From Nocardia carnea (GTDB taxonomy: Bacteria > Actinomycetota > Actinomycetes > Mycobacteriales > Mycobacteriaceae): DNA of 39,138 nt. Below are positions 30,712-38,849 of the stretch, one piece after another. Within the stretch, counting starts at the first letter, position 1, and the number at the start of each line of letters is the position of its first letter. Both the position numbers and the translations under genes were made by a program. Under the pieces are notes generated by a model. It was not told the DNA's origin. It ran no database searches and saw only the letters and a list, made by a program, of their open reading frames with translations. The stretch spans positions 1-39,138 of the forward strand of contig NZ_JARWNW010000130.1 in NCBI RefSeq assembly GCF_029868325.1. Reading direction: 5' to 3'.

Positions 30712-31305
30712 GTGTCCTTGCGGGAGCGGCAACGGCGGCAGGTCCGTGCGGAGATCCAGAGCGCGGCATACACGTTGTTCGCGCGTTCCGGATTCGATGC
30801 GGTGACCACCGAACAGATCGCCGCGGCCGCAGGGGTATCCCCCAGCACGTACTTCCGGCATGTGCGCAGCAAAGAGGACCTCCTCCTCGACCCGGTACGG
30901 GAAGGCGGCGCGGGAATCGCGGCCCTGCTCGAAGGCCGGCCGGAGGACGAGCCCGCCGATATCGCACTCGCACAATCCATCCTCGCCCGTTCCAGCGCCC
31001 TCGAAACAGACGAAGTCGAACAGTGGCGGGCAGCGTTCGCCACCGCACCACACCTGCTCGACCGGGTCGCCCTGGTCCCGGCAGACCATCGAAAGCGGCT
31101 GGTGGAGTTGGCAGCCCGGCGCATGGGCACCGATCCGGCGACCGACAGCAGCCCCGGCCTGCTGGTGCACCTCATGCTCGCGGCCGCCGAGTTCGGGTAC
31201 CTGCAGTGGTTGCGCAGCACCCGAAATCACTCGGCATCCCTACCGGTCTGCGTCGAGGCGGCGGTCGCCGCGGTCCTCGACGACCGGTGGCGGAAACGAC
31301 GCTGA
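30712..31305 (+). CDS. TetR-family repressor of the flavoprotein operon
   Basis: A 197-residue protein: RAEIQSAAYTLFARSGFDAV, then TTEQIAAAAGVSPSTYFRHVRSKEDLL, a canonical TetR helix-turn-helix (about 10-58), followed by a helical effector domain. The start GTG 30712 has AGGAGG (30700-30705) 6 nt upstream. The perfect TGACAGT/ACTGTCA palindrome over the promoter is the probable autoregulatory site. The FAD-dependent oxidoreductase starts 38 nt downstream and is likely cotranscribed. Confidence 0.92.
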   Translation: MSLRERQRRQVRAEIQSAAYTLFARSGFDAVTTEQIAAAAGVSPSTYFRHVRSKEDLLLDPVREGGAGIAALLEGRPEDEPADIALAQSILARSSALETDEVEQWRAAFATAPHLLDRVALVPADHRKRLVELAARRMGTDPATDSSPGLLVHLMLAAAEFGYLQWLRSTRNHSASLPVCVEAAVAAVLDDRWRKRR

Positions 31306-31342
31306 CGCCCATCGTCCACGATTCGAAGCAGAGAAGGCTCCC

Positions 31343-33055
31343 ATGAAGCAGGACACCGTGATTCCGGATTCGGCCGACGTCGTGATCGTCGGGTCGGGAG
31401 CGGCGGGTATGACCGCGGCGATCACCGCGGCCCGGCACGGCCTGTCCGCGATGGTGGTGGAGAAAGCGAGCCGATGGGGTGGTTCCACCGCCCGCTCCGG
31501 CGGCGGCGTCTGGATTCCCGGCAATCCGGTACTCCGTCGCGAGGCGCCCGCCGACGATATCGACGCCGCCCGCGCCTACCTCACCGCCATCATCGGCGAC
31601 GGGGTCGCACCGGAGATGATCGACACCTATATCGACCGCGGTGCCGAGGCATTCGAGTTCCTCACCCGGCACGCACCGCTGGCAATGCGCTGGGTGCCCG
31701 GATACAGCGACTACTACCCCGAAGCCCCGGGCGGACGGTCGCACGGCCGATCGGTCGAACCGGAACCCTTCGACGCCCGCACACTCGGTGCCGACCTCGC
31801 CACCATGGAACCCGACTACTCGAAGGCCCCGCGCAACTTCGTGCTGACCCAGGCCGATTTCCGGCAGATCCATCTCGGGCTGCGCAATCCACGGGCCCCG
31901 TTCCGCGCGGCCCGGATCGGGGCACGCTGGGCCGCAGGCCGGCTACGTGGGCGGCATCTGCTCGCCCGTGGTCAGGCCTTGAGCGCCATGCTGCGCGTCG
32001 GTATGCGCGATGCCGGTGTGCCGCTGCTGCTGGACACCGCGCTGGTGGAACTCCGGACGACCGGCGAACGGGTCACCGGCGTCGTGATCCGCCACGGGGG
32101 CGCCGACCACGCGATTACCGCACGACGCGGCGTGATTCTGGCCTGCGGCGGTTTCGAGAAGAACGACGCCATGCGCAAGCAGTACCAGCGCGAACCGATA
32201 GGCACCGACTGGACCGTCGGCGCGACGGCCAACACGGGCGACGGTATCCGCGCGGGCCAGGCCATCGGTGCGGCCACCGCGTTCATGGACGACGCCTGGT
32301 GGGGCCCCTCGATCCCCCTCCCCCGCATGCCCTGGTTCTGCCTGGCCGAACGGAACCTGCCCGGCAGTCTCATCGTCAACGACCGTGGTGTGCGATTCAT
32401 GAACGAATCACTGCCCTACGTCGAGGCCACCCACCGCATGTACGGCGGGGAATACGGGCAGGGCGACGGCCCCGGCACCAACATCCCGGCCTGGCTGATC
32501 TTCGACCAGCGCTACCGCAACCGGTACCTCTTCGCCGGCCTGCCACCCCGGCAACCACTGCCGCGGCGCTGGTTCGACACCGGCGTACTCTCCCGCGCAG
32601 ATACGGTCGGCGAACTCGCGGACAAAATCGGGGCGCCGGCGGACCATCTCACCGCCACGGTCGCCCGGTTCAATACCTTCGCCCGCTCCGGTACCGACGA
32701 GGATTTCGGCCGCGGCACCAGTGCCTACGACCGCTACTACGGAGACCCACGCCAACGCCCGAACCCGAACCTGGGCGCCTTGGAAACCGGTCCCTTCTAC
32801 GCCGCGCGACTCGTCCCCGGCGACCTCGGCACCAAAGGTGGTCTGGTCACCGATATCGACGCCCGTGTTCAACGGGACGACGGCACGGTCATCCCCGGCC
32901 TCTACGCCGCCGGCAACACCAGCGCACCCGTCATGGGTCACACCTACGCGGGCCCCGGAGCCACCATCGGCCCGGCCATCGTTTTCGGCTATCTGGCCGC
33001 GCTCCACGCCGCCGGCCAGTACCTCCGAGGCGAAACCTGTTCGACCACGCCCTGA
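31343..33055 (+). CDS. FAD-dependent 3-ketosteroid delta1-dehydrogenase-like flavoprotein (KstD family)
   Basis: A 570-residue flavoprotein of the KstD/fumarate-reductase-like group: FAD loop VVIVGSGAAGMTAA (13-26), VVEKASRWGGSTARSGGG (38-55), VWIPGNP, RGVILACGGFEKN, and the C-terminal HTYAGPGATIGPA, which corresponds to the KstD segment carrying a catalytic tyrosine and backbone glycine. KstD enzymes introduce the C1-C2 double bond in 3-ketosteroid ring A. No other steroid catabolism gene lies nearby, so the substrate could be another ketone. ATG 31343 is 38 nt downstream of the TetR stop. Confidence 0.88.
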   Translation: MKQDTVIPDSADVVIVGSGAAGMTAAITAARHGLSAMVVEKASRWGGSTARSGGGVWIPGNPVLRREAPADDIDAARAYLTAIIGDGVAPEMIDTYIDRGAEAFEFLTRHAPLAMRWVPGYSDYYPEAPGGRSHGRSVEPEPFDARTLGADLATMEPDYSKAPRNFVLTQADFRQIHLGLRNPRAPFRAARIGARWAAGRLRGRHLLARGQALSAMLRVGMRDAGVPLLLDTALVELRTTGERVTGVVIRHGGADHAITARRGVILACGGFEKNDAMRKQYQREPIGTDWTVGATANTGDGIRAGQAIGAATAFMDDAWWGPSIPLPRMPWFCLAERNLPGSLIVNDRGVRFMNESLPYVEATHRMYGGEYGQGDGPGTNIPAWLIFDQRYRNRYLFAGLPPRQPLPRRWFDTGVLSRADTVGELADKIGAPADHLTATVARFNTFARSGTDEDFGRGTSAYDRYYGDPRQRPNPNLGALETGPFYAARLVPGDLGTKGGLVTDIDARVQRDDGTVIPGLYAAGNTSAPVMGHTYAGPGATIGPAIVFGYLAALHAAGQYLRGETCSTTP

Positions 33056-33205
33056 GGGGCCGGCGTGCACTGCTACGGGCTCACGGTCGCTGGATGCGAT
33101 CCGGCCACTCCCTCCGCTGCGTTGGCCGTACTCGGCGCCATACGCACCGACCGGCCGATCGCCTCTTTACCTCGGCGGTAATTGCCGCCCGGCGCAGCCC
33201 GAACC

Positions 33206-33217
33206 TACCGTCACACC
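33206..33217 (+). promoter_or_regulatory. Probable leaderless -10 box of the DUF1330 gene
   Basis: TACCGT (33206-33211) followed by exactly 6 nt and ATG 33218. Confidence 0.45.
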
Positions 33218-33565
33218 ATGTCCGCCTACGGCTTTGCCCATCTGCGTAACCGCAGACCGCACCCCGACATAATCGAATATCTGGAACGCATCCAGGCCAC
33301 GCTGGACCCGTTCGGTGGCCGGTTCGTCATCCACGGCCCCCCGGCCGAAATCCTGGAAGGCGACTGGCCGGGAAGCATGGTGCTGATCGAGTTCCCGGAT
33401 ATGGACCGGGCCCGGGACTGGTACCACTCACCCGCATACCAGGAGATACTGTCCCTGCGTGCCGATCACATCGATGGCGACCTCCTACTGATCGAGGGCG
33501 TCGGCCCCGATTACGATCCACGCGAACGCGCCGGGAAACTGCGCGCCGGAACACCGGAGGGCTGA
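33218..33565 (+). CDS. DUF1330 family protein
   Basis: A 115-residue ferredoxin-like alpha-beta protein with the DUF1330 pattern: PDIIEYLERIQATLDPFGGRF, then FVIHGPPAEILEGDW and MVLIEFPDMDRARDWYHSPA, YQEILSLR. The family has no established reaction. ATG 33218 is used rather than the in-frame start at 33182 because TACCGT lies exactly 6 nt upstream and family similarity begins at once. The gene stands alone with 160 bp on the upstream side. Confidence 0.9.
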   Translation: MSAYGFAHLRNRRPHPDIIEYLERIQATLDPFGGRFVIHGPPAEILEGDWPGSMVLIEFPDMDRARDWYHSPAYQEILSLRADHIDGDLLLIEGVGPDYDPRERAGKLRAGTPEG

Positions 33566-33612
33566 TTCGTTCGCCGGCCTTCGGGGCGCGAATGACAGCT
33601 AACCTGGCAGCC

Positions 33613-34152
33613 GTGTGCAGATTCGCGGTCGGGTCCACGGTGCAGCGGCGCGAAGTGCTGCACGGCCAGGTGTGGATGACGATGCCGGTGCAGGTCGTCG
33701 CGGACGACGAGGTGCTTGCCGTCTGGATCGACGACGGCGCTCCCTTCACCTTTGTGCCGCATCCGTTCGGTCCCCATCCGTGGTCCGGAAACGACCGGTG
33801 GACCGGCAGCAGTGTGCTGCAGCTGTATCGCCCCGGCGACGCCTATTCGGTGTGGGCGTTCTTTCGCCGCGGCCGGTTCGATCACTGGTACATCAATTTC
33901 GAAATGCCCTACCGCCGGGGCGACGGGTTCTTCGATACCGACGATCACGGGCTCGATATCGTCGTCCGGGACGGCCTGTGGCAGTGGAAGGACCGCGAGG
34001 ATGTCGCGGAACAGGTTGCCTGTGGTCGCCTCACACCCGGTGAGGCCGATGCGGTGTGGCGGGAGGCCGAACGCGTCGCGTCTGCCCTGGACAACGGCAA
34101 CTGCTGGTGGATTCCGCGTTGGCGGGACTGGAAACCCGCACACCGCGGGTGA
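33613..34152 (+). CDS. DUF402 family protein (FomD/YgaC-type phosphatase fold)
   Basis: A protein of about 179 residues with the DUF402 barrel: GSTVQRREVLHGQVWMTMPV, DDGAPFTFVPHPFG, WYINFEMPYRRGDGFFDTDD and HGLDIVVRDGLWQWKDREDV. The Asp/Glu-rich DTDDHGLDIVV stretch matches the metal-binding part of this fold, members of which are nucleotide or nucleoside-diphosphate phosphatases. The start is set at GTG 33613, 7 nt after TAACCT (33600-33605); ATG 33592 would add seven residues and lacks a ribosome site. The neighbouring YnfA gene is convergent. Confidence 0.88.
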   Translation: MCRFAVGSTVQRREVLHGQVWMTMPVQVVADDEVLAVWIDDGAPFTFVPHPFGPHPWSGNDRWTGSSVLQLYRPGDAYSVWAFFRRGRFDHWYINFEMPYRRGDGFFDTDDHGLDIVVRDGLWQWKDREDVAEQVACGRLTPGEADAVWREAERVASALDNGNCWWIPRWRDWKPAHRG

Positions 34153-34158
34153 CGTCGT

Positions 34159-34494
34159 TCAGTCGGGCCGGGGTGCGTACATGATGACGGCGACTCCGAT
34201 GAGGCAGATAGAGGCTCCGGCGATGTCCCACCGGTCGGGGCGGAAACCGTCGAGCGCCATCCCCCACAGCAGTGATCCCGCGACGAACACACCACCGTAG
34301 GCGGCGAGGATGCGGCCGAAGTGTGCGTCGGGCTGGAGTGTGGCAACGAAACCGTAGAGGCCGAGTGCGATGACACCGGCCCCGATCCAGGCCCAGCCGC
34401 GGTGTTCGCGCACACCCTGCCACACCAGCCACGCCCCGCCGATTTCCGCGACGGCAGCCAGGACGAACAACAGGATGGAACGCAGCACGGTCAT
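34159..34494 (-). CDS. YnfA/UPF0060 small membrane protein
   Basis: A 111-residue four-span protein with the UPF0060 signature: [18 protein letters not shown] in span 1, [20 protein letters not shown], the loop [18 protein letters not shown] and [18 protein letters not shown] before the last span. The family is related to small multidrug-resistance-type proteins; a transport function is not established. TACGCT lies exactly 6 nt before the ATG on the minus strand, another leaderless layout. Six bp separate its stop from the convergent DUF402 stop. Confidence 0.95.
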   Translation of the reverse strand: MTVLRSILLFVLAAVAEIGGAWLVWQGVREHRGWAWIGAGVIALGLYGFVATLQPDAHFGRILAAYGGVFVAGSLLWGMALDGFRPDRWDIAGASICLIGVAVIMYAPRPD

Positions 34495-34506
34495 GAGCGG
34501 AGCGTA
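34495..34506 (-). promoter_or_regulatory. Probable leaderless -10 box of the YnfA-like gene
   Basis: On the minus strand TACGCT (34506-34501) is followed by 6 nt and the ATG at 34494. Confidence 0.45.
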
Positions 34507-34595
34507 GCCATCGTGGCTGCCGGGGCGGCAGGGCCGGGACGCGAGCTTCCGGCCCCCTCAGGCGCTCGTGCGTGCCGGGGCCGGCTCGTGCACGC

Positions 34596-35822
34596 CTATT
34601 CGGCCCATCCGCGGAGTATCGTGCGGAGTTCGTCTTTCGGGATATCGGGCCAGGGCTCGGGGTTACGGGAGAAGCGCGTGTCGTACCAATCGACCCAGCC
34701 GTCGAGGCGGTTCGGATCTTCGGATATGAAGCGGGGCACGGTCTCTGTGGTCATCGTTATCCCGCGCCAGTCCTCCATCGTGCGGTACATGTCGAGCACT
34801 GGCCCGCTGTCGACCGAAGCGGCCGACGGCGGCATCCGGTCGAGCCACATATCGGTGGCCTCGGCGCGGGTTGCGTCATCGATGTGTGCCCCCATGCGCT
34901 GGAGGAAGAAGTTCGCGTTGTACAGCGGGTCGCCCGGACCGGCGGTCTCCCAGTCGAAAATCCACAGGTCGCCTCGGTCGTCGAGGCGGAGGTTGGATGG
35001 ATACAGATCGTTGTGGGCGAACACGGTGGGCTCGCCGGAGCGGCCGAGATCGGGCCGGACATAGTCCGACAGCGGGCCGATTCCGAGTTGGGCCAGCCTG
35101 GCGTGCCGTTCCGGGGACAGGCTGCGGTAGGCGTCGTCGGCGTGCTGGATCATCTGCTGCTGCCACCGGGGTATATCGAGGTTCATTCCCGGTGGCAGGG
35201 AGCGGGCGGACATCAACTGGACCTGATCGAGGAGATCGGGCAGCCAGTTCATCATCTCGGGATCGTTGAAGCCCCGTGTTTCTCCGGGCACGTACTGCAT
35301 GATCGTGAACGGCCGGCCGGTCGATGGATCCGTCCCGGAGTAGAGGATCCGGGGAGTTCGTACTCCGCACTCGCGTGCGTAGGTTATTGCGGCGTTCTCC
35401 GGCATCCACTTCTTCAGCATGGTCGCCCGCGGCTGGTCCAGGCCTCGCCTGACCACGGCGGGGCCGGCGCTGGTCTCGACAATGTTGACCCGGTTCCCGG
35501 TTCCCGAGGCATCCGGCGGCAGGTCCCGGACCTGTTCGTGCAGGTTCCGGGCCTCTGCTGCCGATATTTCGGACCGGCCGCGGCCGACCGGGCCTGCGGC
35601 GCCTGAATCGTGGTCTCCGTGCCGGCCGCCGAGCCTGTCGAGGTCGGCTGCGATCTGCTCCTGGGTGCGGGTCGTCCGGTCCAGGCCGTACCGAATCCCG
35701 TCCGGGAACTGTCGATGCGCGTCACTGACTCGCGGGGCAGCTTTGGCGGCCATTGTTTCGGCAAGGCGTTTGGCTGCCTCCAGCATCCTCGTGGCGACTT
35801 CGCCGCTGCCCGACCTGTCCAT
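34596..35822 (-). CDS. APH-fold phosphotransferase-like protein with N-terminal extension
   Basis: The C-terminal two thirds (about 115-400) follow the aminoglycoside phosphotransferase fold: VETSAGPAVVRRGLD in the N-lobe, FTIMQYVPGETRGF at the hinge, the catalytic loop FAHNDLYPSNLRL and the metal-binding WIFDWETAGPGDPLYN. Such proteins phosphorylate small molecules; the substrate is unknown and antibiotic resistance is not implied. About 110 N-terminal residues (MDRSGSGEVATRMLEAAKRL) are not part of the APH fold. ATG 35822 is chosen because upstream codons in this frame have atypical Arg/Ser/Gln-rich composition, but no ribosome site is evident, so the start is uncertain. Confidence 0.75.
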   Translation of the reverse strand: MDRSGSGEVATRMLEAAKRLAETMAAKAAPRVSDAHRQFPDGIRYGLDRTTRTQEQIAADLDRLGGRHGDHDSGAAGPVGRGRSEISAAEARNLHEQVRDLPPDASGTGNRVNIVETSAGPAVVRRGLDQPRATMLKKWMPENAAITYARECGVRTPRILYSGTDPSTGRPFTIMQYVPGETRGFNDPEMMNWLPDLLDQVQLMSARSLPPGMNLDIPRWQQQMIQHADDAYRSLSPERHARLAQLGIGPLSDYVRPDLGRSGEPTVFAHNDLYPSNLRLDDRGDLWIFDWETAGPGDPLYNANFFLQRMGAHIDDATRAEATDMWLDRMPPSAASVDSGPVLDMYRTMEDWRGITMTTETVPRFISEDPNRLDGWVDWYDTRFSRNPEPWPDIPKDELRTILRGWAE

Positions 35823-36263
35823 CGAATTCTGTTGACTGTGGCCGGGAACGACCTCAGGCGGGCGACACCGAGACCGAAGCAGCTGACCTGCGCCGGCTCG
35901 GCAGATCGATGGTCGCCGACCGAAGCGCCGTGATTGCTGCTGCGCAGACCTCGCCGGTGAGGCCGAAGACAATTCGAGAGCGCTGCCCAGTCAACGATGT
36001 GTCGGACACGATCAGCTTCTCTCAGCTCCTCGGATATCGTCGGCGCCTGCACACGAAGGGACCTTCAACCGGTAAGAGGCCTCGGCGCCTACTCTCGGGG
36101 CTACGCGGCGGAACGAAATCACTCTAATGCGGCGAATCTCGTGCCGATGAGCAAAGTTCCCAGCGGCAGTAACAGCAGGTGGCGGCGGTGCAGTGCCTTC
36201 ACGAAATACGCGGGCCCGAGACCACCTGCCGCACCTGTCCGCAATGGCGGAGACAGAGACCGG
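35823..36263. other. Intergenic stretch upstream of the APH-fold gene, no gene seen
   Basis: Frames in these 441 bp are short or lack coding-like codon use. If the APH-fold protein began at 35972 the gap would shrink by 150 bp. No repeat, terminator or RNA gene was recognised. Confidence 0.4.
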
Positions 36264-37142
36264 TTACTTCTGTTTCAGTCCGTCCAGAGTCTGCCGGGCC
36301 TGGTCTCGGGCGATCACCCCGAGCTCGTCCGTGTTCGGGACGGGCTCGCCGAGCTGGCGCAGGATGGGAATCCGCACCCGCAGTGAGACGTTGTCGTCCT
36401 GCACGCCCACGATGTAGTCGAGCCCGATGGTGTGGCTGGTGTCCTCGGTCGCGGTGTGCCAGTAGCCCCGGGAGCCGATTCCGGTGACCTCGCCGGAATT
36501 CCCACCGGGCCCGGTGGTGTCCTCCTGTTTCCACTCGTCATAGGCCGGCGCGGCCCCGGGGGCGGTGAACTCGACCTGGAGGTCGATGGCGGCTTGATTC
36601 CAGTGCACGCCGTCACCGGACTGGCTTTTGTAGGTGAATTGGCAGGACAGCCGGCCGGGGTCGTCACCGCTCGGCGGAGTTTCGTGATGATAGGGCGCTT
36701 GATCCGGGGTGGACGACCATTTGTGCAACGGGGTGGGATCGACCAGATCGCACGCATTGCCGATGCCGTTCATCGAATACATTCCCGGCGCCACCTGGGG
36801 CGGCGTAGTGGCGGCGGTACTGGACGGCCTCGCCGCGGCGCTCGAGGACGGCGCCACAGCCGCGGGCCGGTGGTCACTGCCGCCACCGGCGATGATGACA
36901 CCGATCAGCACACCGGCGGCCAGTACGATCACCAGCCCGACGACACCGGCAGCGATCAGCCCCGCCTTACCTCGGCCGGTCGGTGCGGGGATGAACTGCG
37001 GTGGCGGCTGGTATCCCGGTCCGGGTCGGCCGTACCCGGTGACCGGGTGTGTCTCGTCGCGCGTCGCGAAATGTGGTTGCGGCGCAGTGGGGTCGGCGTT
37101 GCCTGCGAGCGGCCGATCGGGTCCGTGTCGAGGATCTGTCAT
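36264..37142 (-). CDS. Membrane-anchored extracytoplasmic protein, tandem paralogue A
   Basis: A 292-residue protein: Pro/Gly-rich cytoplasmic tail (1-57), one membrane span (about 60-86), a Ser/Ala/Thr-rich linker (SSSAAARPSSTAATTP) and an outer domain with two conserved cysteines in NACDLVDPTPLHKWSSTP and LSCQFTY. It ends in VIARDQARQTLDGLKQK. Paralogue B upstream has the same layout and motifs. The arrangement resembles DUF3558-like mycobacterial/nocardial surface proteins, but that match is only by layout. The function is unknown. Confidence 0.85.
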   Translation of the reverse strand: MTDPRHGPDRPLAGNADPTAPQPHFATRDETHPVTGYGRPGPGYQPPPQFIPAPTGRGKAGLIAAGVVGLVIVLAAGVLIGVIIAGGGSDHRPAAVAPSSSAAARPSSTAATTPPQVAPGMYSMNGIGNACDLVDPTPLHKWSSTPDQAPYHHETPPSGDDPGRLSCQFTYKSQSGDGVHWNQAAIDLQVEFTAPGAAPAYDEWKQEDTTGPGGNSGEVTGIGSRGYWHTATEDTSHTIGLDYIVGVQDDNVSLRVRIPILRQLGEPVPNTDELGVIARDQARQTLDGLKQK

Positions 37143-37250
37143 CTCTTACGGCCCTTCGATTCCTCGGCGTTCTCCCCGCCGGCCTTCCATGCCGCGCCGA
37201 TCCTACTGTGCCGCCGGCCGCGTAGTCTTTCCTTCACCGATCTGGTTTTT

Positions 37251-38141
37251 CTAGTTCTGCCGCAGTCCGTCCAGCACCTTGCGAGCCTGGGTCCTGGCGA
37301 CCGAATCGAGTTCGTCGCGACCCACCGGCGGGGAATCCTTCTCCCGGGAGAGTCCGATCTGCACCTGCACCGCGACACTGCCGTCCAGTACGCACACCGT
37401 GTATTCGGCGTCGACGATGCCACCGAAGTTATCGGCTTCGAACTGCCAGTACCCCCGGGTACCGATTCCGGTGAACGTCCCGGACGTCACCTCCGAACCG
37501 TCATCGGCGAGTTCGGCGGTCGTGCGGGTGCAATGGTCGTACTTTCGCGCGGCCGAACCGTCCACAACGTCGGCCCGCACCCTCATCATGGCGGTGTTCA
37601 TGGGAAATTCGTCGCCGGTCGAATTGTCGTAGTAGACACTGCACTGCAGGTTTCCGAAATCTCCGGAGGCCTGAGTCTGCTCATGGACAGGGTCGGAGCG
37701 CGGCGTGGACGCCCACCTGGTCAACGGCGTGGGATCGACCAGATCGCACGCATCGGTGACCGCTTGCATCGAGTAGATCGCCGGTTCCGGCAGCGCAGTG
37801 GGGACACTTTCGCCGTTCCGGCCACCTAGGATCACACCGGCCACCACACCGATCACCAACACCACCACCACCGCCCCGACAGCGCCGATGACGACAAGCC
37901 ACGATGTGCCGCGTCCGGCAGGGTGCGGCGGATACCCCGACGGCAGAGGCTGCTGCGGCCAGTGCTCTCGACCGGCTTGCTGATACCCGGAAACGGCCGG
38001 GCCGGAGCCGGAATCCGACGCGGCCGAGATGCTGCTGTCCGGTCGCGTCCTGCCATCTGCCGGATAACTCCGGCGCCGCTCGGGGGGATCGGCATCTCCT
38101 GCCTGCGACTGATCACCGGGTCCGTGCAAAGAACCTGTCAT
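37251..38141 (-). CDS. Membrane-anchored extracytoplasmic protein, tandem paralogue B
   Basis: A 296-residue protein: polar Pro/Gln/Arg-rich tail (1-77), membrane span (about 80-105), short linker and an outer domain with DACDLVDPTPLTRWASTP and LQCSVYY cysteines, plus an extra pair around YDHCTRTTAEL and YTVCVLDGS. The end VARTQARKVLDGLRQN mirrors paralogue A. The start is ATG 38141, with GGGAGGGG about 9 nt upstream; a longer frame exists but overlaps low-complexity Arg/Gly sequence. The two genes are 108 bp apart and in the same direction, consistent with duplication. Confidence 0.85.
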   Translation of the reverse strand: MTGSLHGPGDQSQAGDADPPERRRSYPADGRTRPDSSISAASDSGSGPAVSGYQQAGREHWPQQPLPSGYPPHPAGRGTSWLVVIGAVGAVVVVLVIGVVAGVILGGRNGESVPTALPEPAIYSMQAVTDACDLVDPTPLTRWASTPRSDPVHEQTQASGDFGNLQCSVYYDNSTGDEFPMNTAMMRVRADVVDGSAARKYDHCTRTTAELADDGSEVTSGTFTGIGTRGYWQFEADNFGGIVDAEYTVCVLDGSVAVQVQIGLSREKDSPPVGRDELDSVARTQARKVLDGLRQN

Positions 38142-38257
38142 CCCGCCAATCCCCTCCCGCCCCGGGCCGCCGCCCCGGCCAGTCATAGACTCCGGCCCGC
38201 ATTCTAGTTGTGGATAGAAACCACACCTGAATTCGGGCCGGAGGCTCCCGGGAGCGC

Positions 38258-38770
38258 TCAGTCCTCGCTGCCGAAGGTCAGCACGACCAGCGGCATGGGG
38301 CGGTCGATCTTGGACTGGAAGTCCGCCAGCAGGGGATTGTTGGCCAACACCCAGGCCGCGAACTCGTCGTAGTCCGCGCCTTCGAGCACCTTGCCGGTCG
38401 CCTGGTAGGTCTTGTCCCGGAGTTCGATGGTGACCTGGGGATTCGCCTTGATGTTGTACCACCAGGCCGGGTACTTGTCTTCGATGAACGAGCTCACGTA
38501 CATGGTGTCGCCCCGGTACAGCGGCCCCAGCGGAGTGGTGTGCCGCTTACCGCTCTTGGCTCCCGTGGTGGTGAGCAGGATGAGGTCGCCGCCGGCGTAC
38601 GCACCGCCCACCTTGCCCGAGTTCTCCCGGAATTCCTTGATCACGTCATCGTTCCAGTTGGCGATACTGCCCTCTTCGTCCCAGGACTGGTTCCACGGCG
38701 CATTCGGATCGTTGTAGTCGGTGATATCGGCCTGGTCCGGCTGTCCCGCAGTCGCTTCGGTTTCACTCAT
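38258..38770 (-). CDS. Deazaflavin-dependent nitroreductase/quinone reductase-like protein (Ddn family)
   Basis: A 170-residue protein of the Ddn-type split-barrel flavin/deazaflavin family: DVIKEFRENSGKVGGAYAGG, LILLTTTGAKSGKRHTTPLG, YPAWWYNIKANPQVTIELRD. TTTGAKSGKxRxTPL is the typical F420-contact region. Members reduce quinones or nitro compounds with F420H2; that this one uses F420 is inferred. An inverted repeat at 38788-38814 lies just upstream of the ATG. The acidic N-terminal 40 residues precede the domain and are normal for the family. Confidence 0.92.
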   Translation of the reverse strand: MSETEATAGQPDQADITDYNDPNAPWNQSWDEEGSIANWNDDVIKEFRENSGKVGGAYAGGDLILLTTTGAKSGKRHTTPLGPLYRGDTMYVSSFIEDKYPAWWYNIKANPQVTIELRDKTYQATGKVLEGADYDEFAAWVLANNPLLADFQSKIDRPMPLVVLTFGSED

Positions 38771-38787
38771 GGTTCGAGTGTGCCGCG

Positions 38788-38814
38788 AATTCAGGCCATT
38801 TTCTGTCCTGAATT
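38788..38814. promoter_or_regulatory. Inverted repeat upstream of the Ddn-like gene
   Basis: AATTCAGG (38788-38795) and CCTGAATT (38807-38814) are perfect 8-bp arms with an 11-bp gap. It is A/T-rich for this genome and lies 18 bp before the start codon of the Ddn-like gene, as an operator would. Confidence 0.5.
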
Positions 38815-38849
38815 AACCACTACCATGTAATTGTGGCGCCCGGCGCACC

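Noticed and set aside
31474..33249. Plus-strand open frame of 591 codons in a second frame of the KstD-like gene
   Set aside because: It is Arg/Pro-rich and lies inside the frame with all KstD motifs, so it is a shadow.
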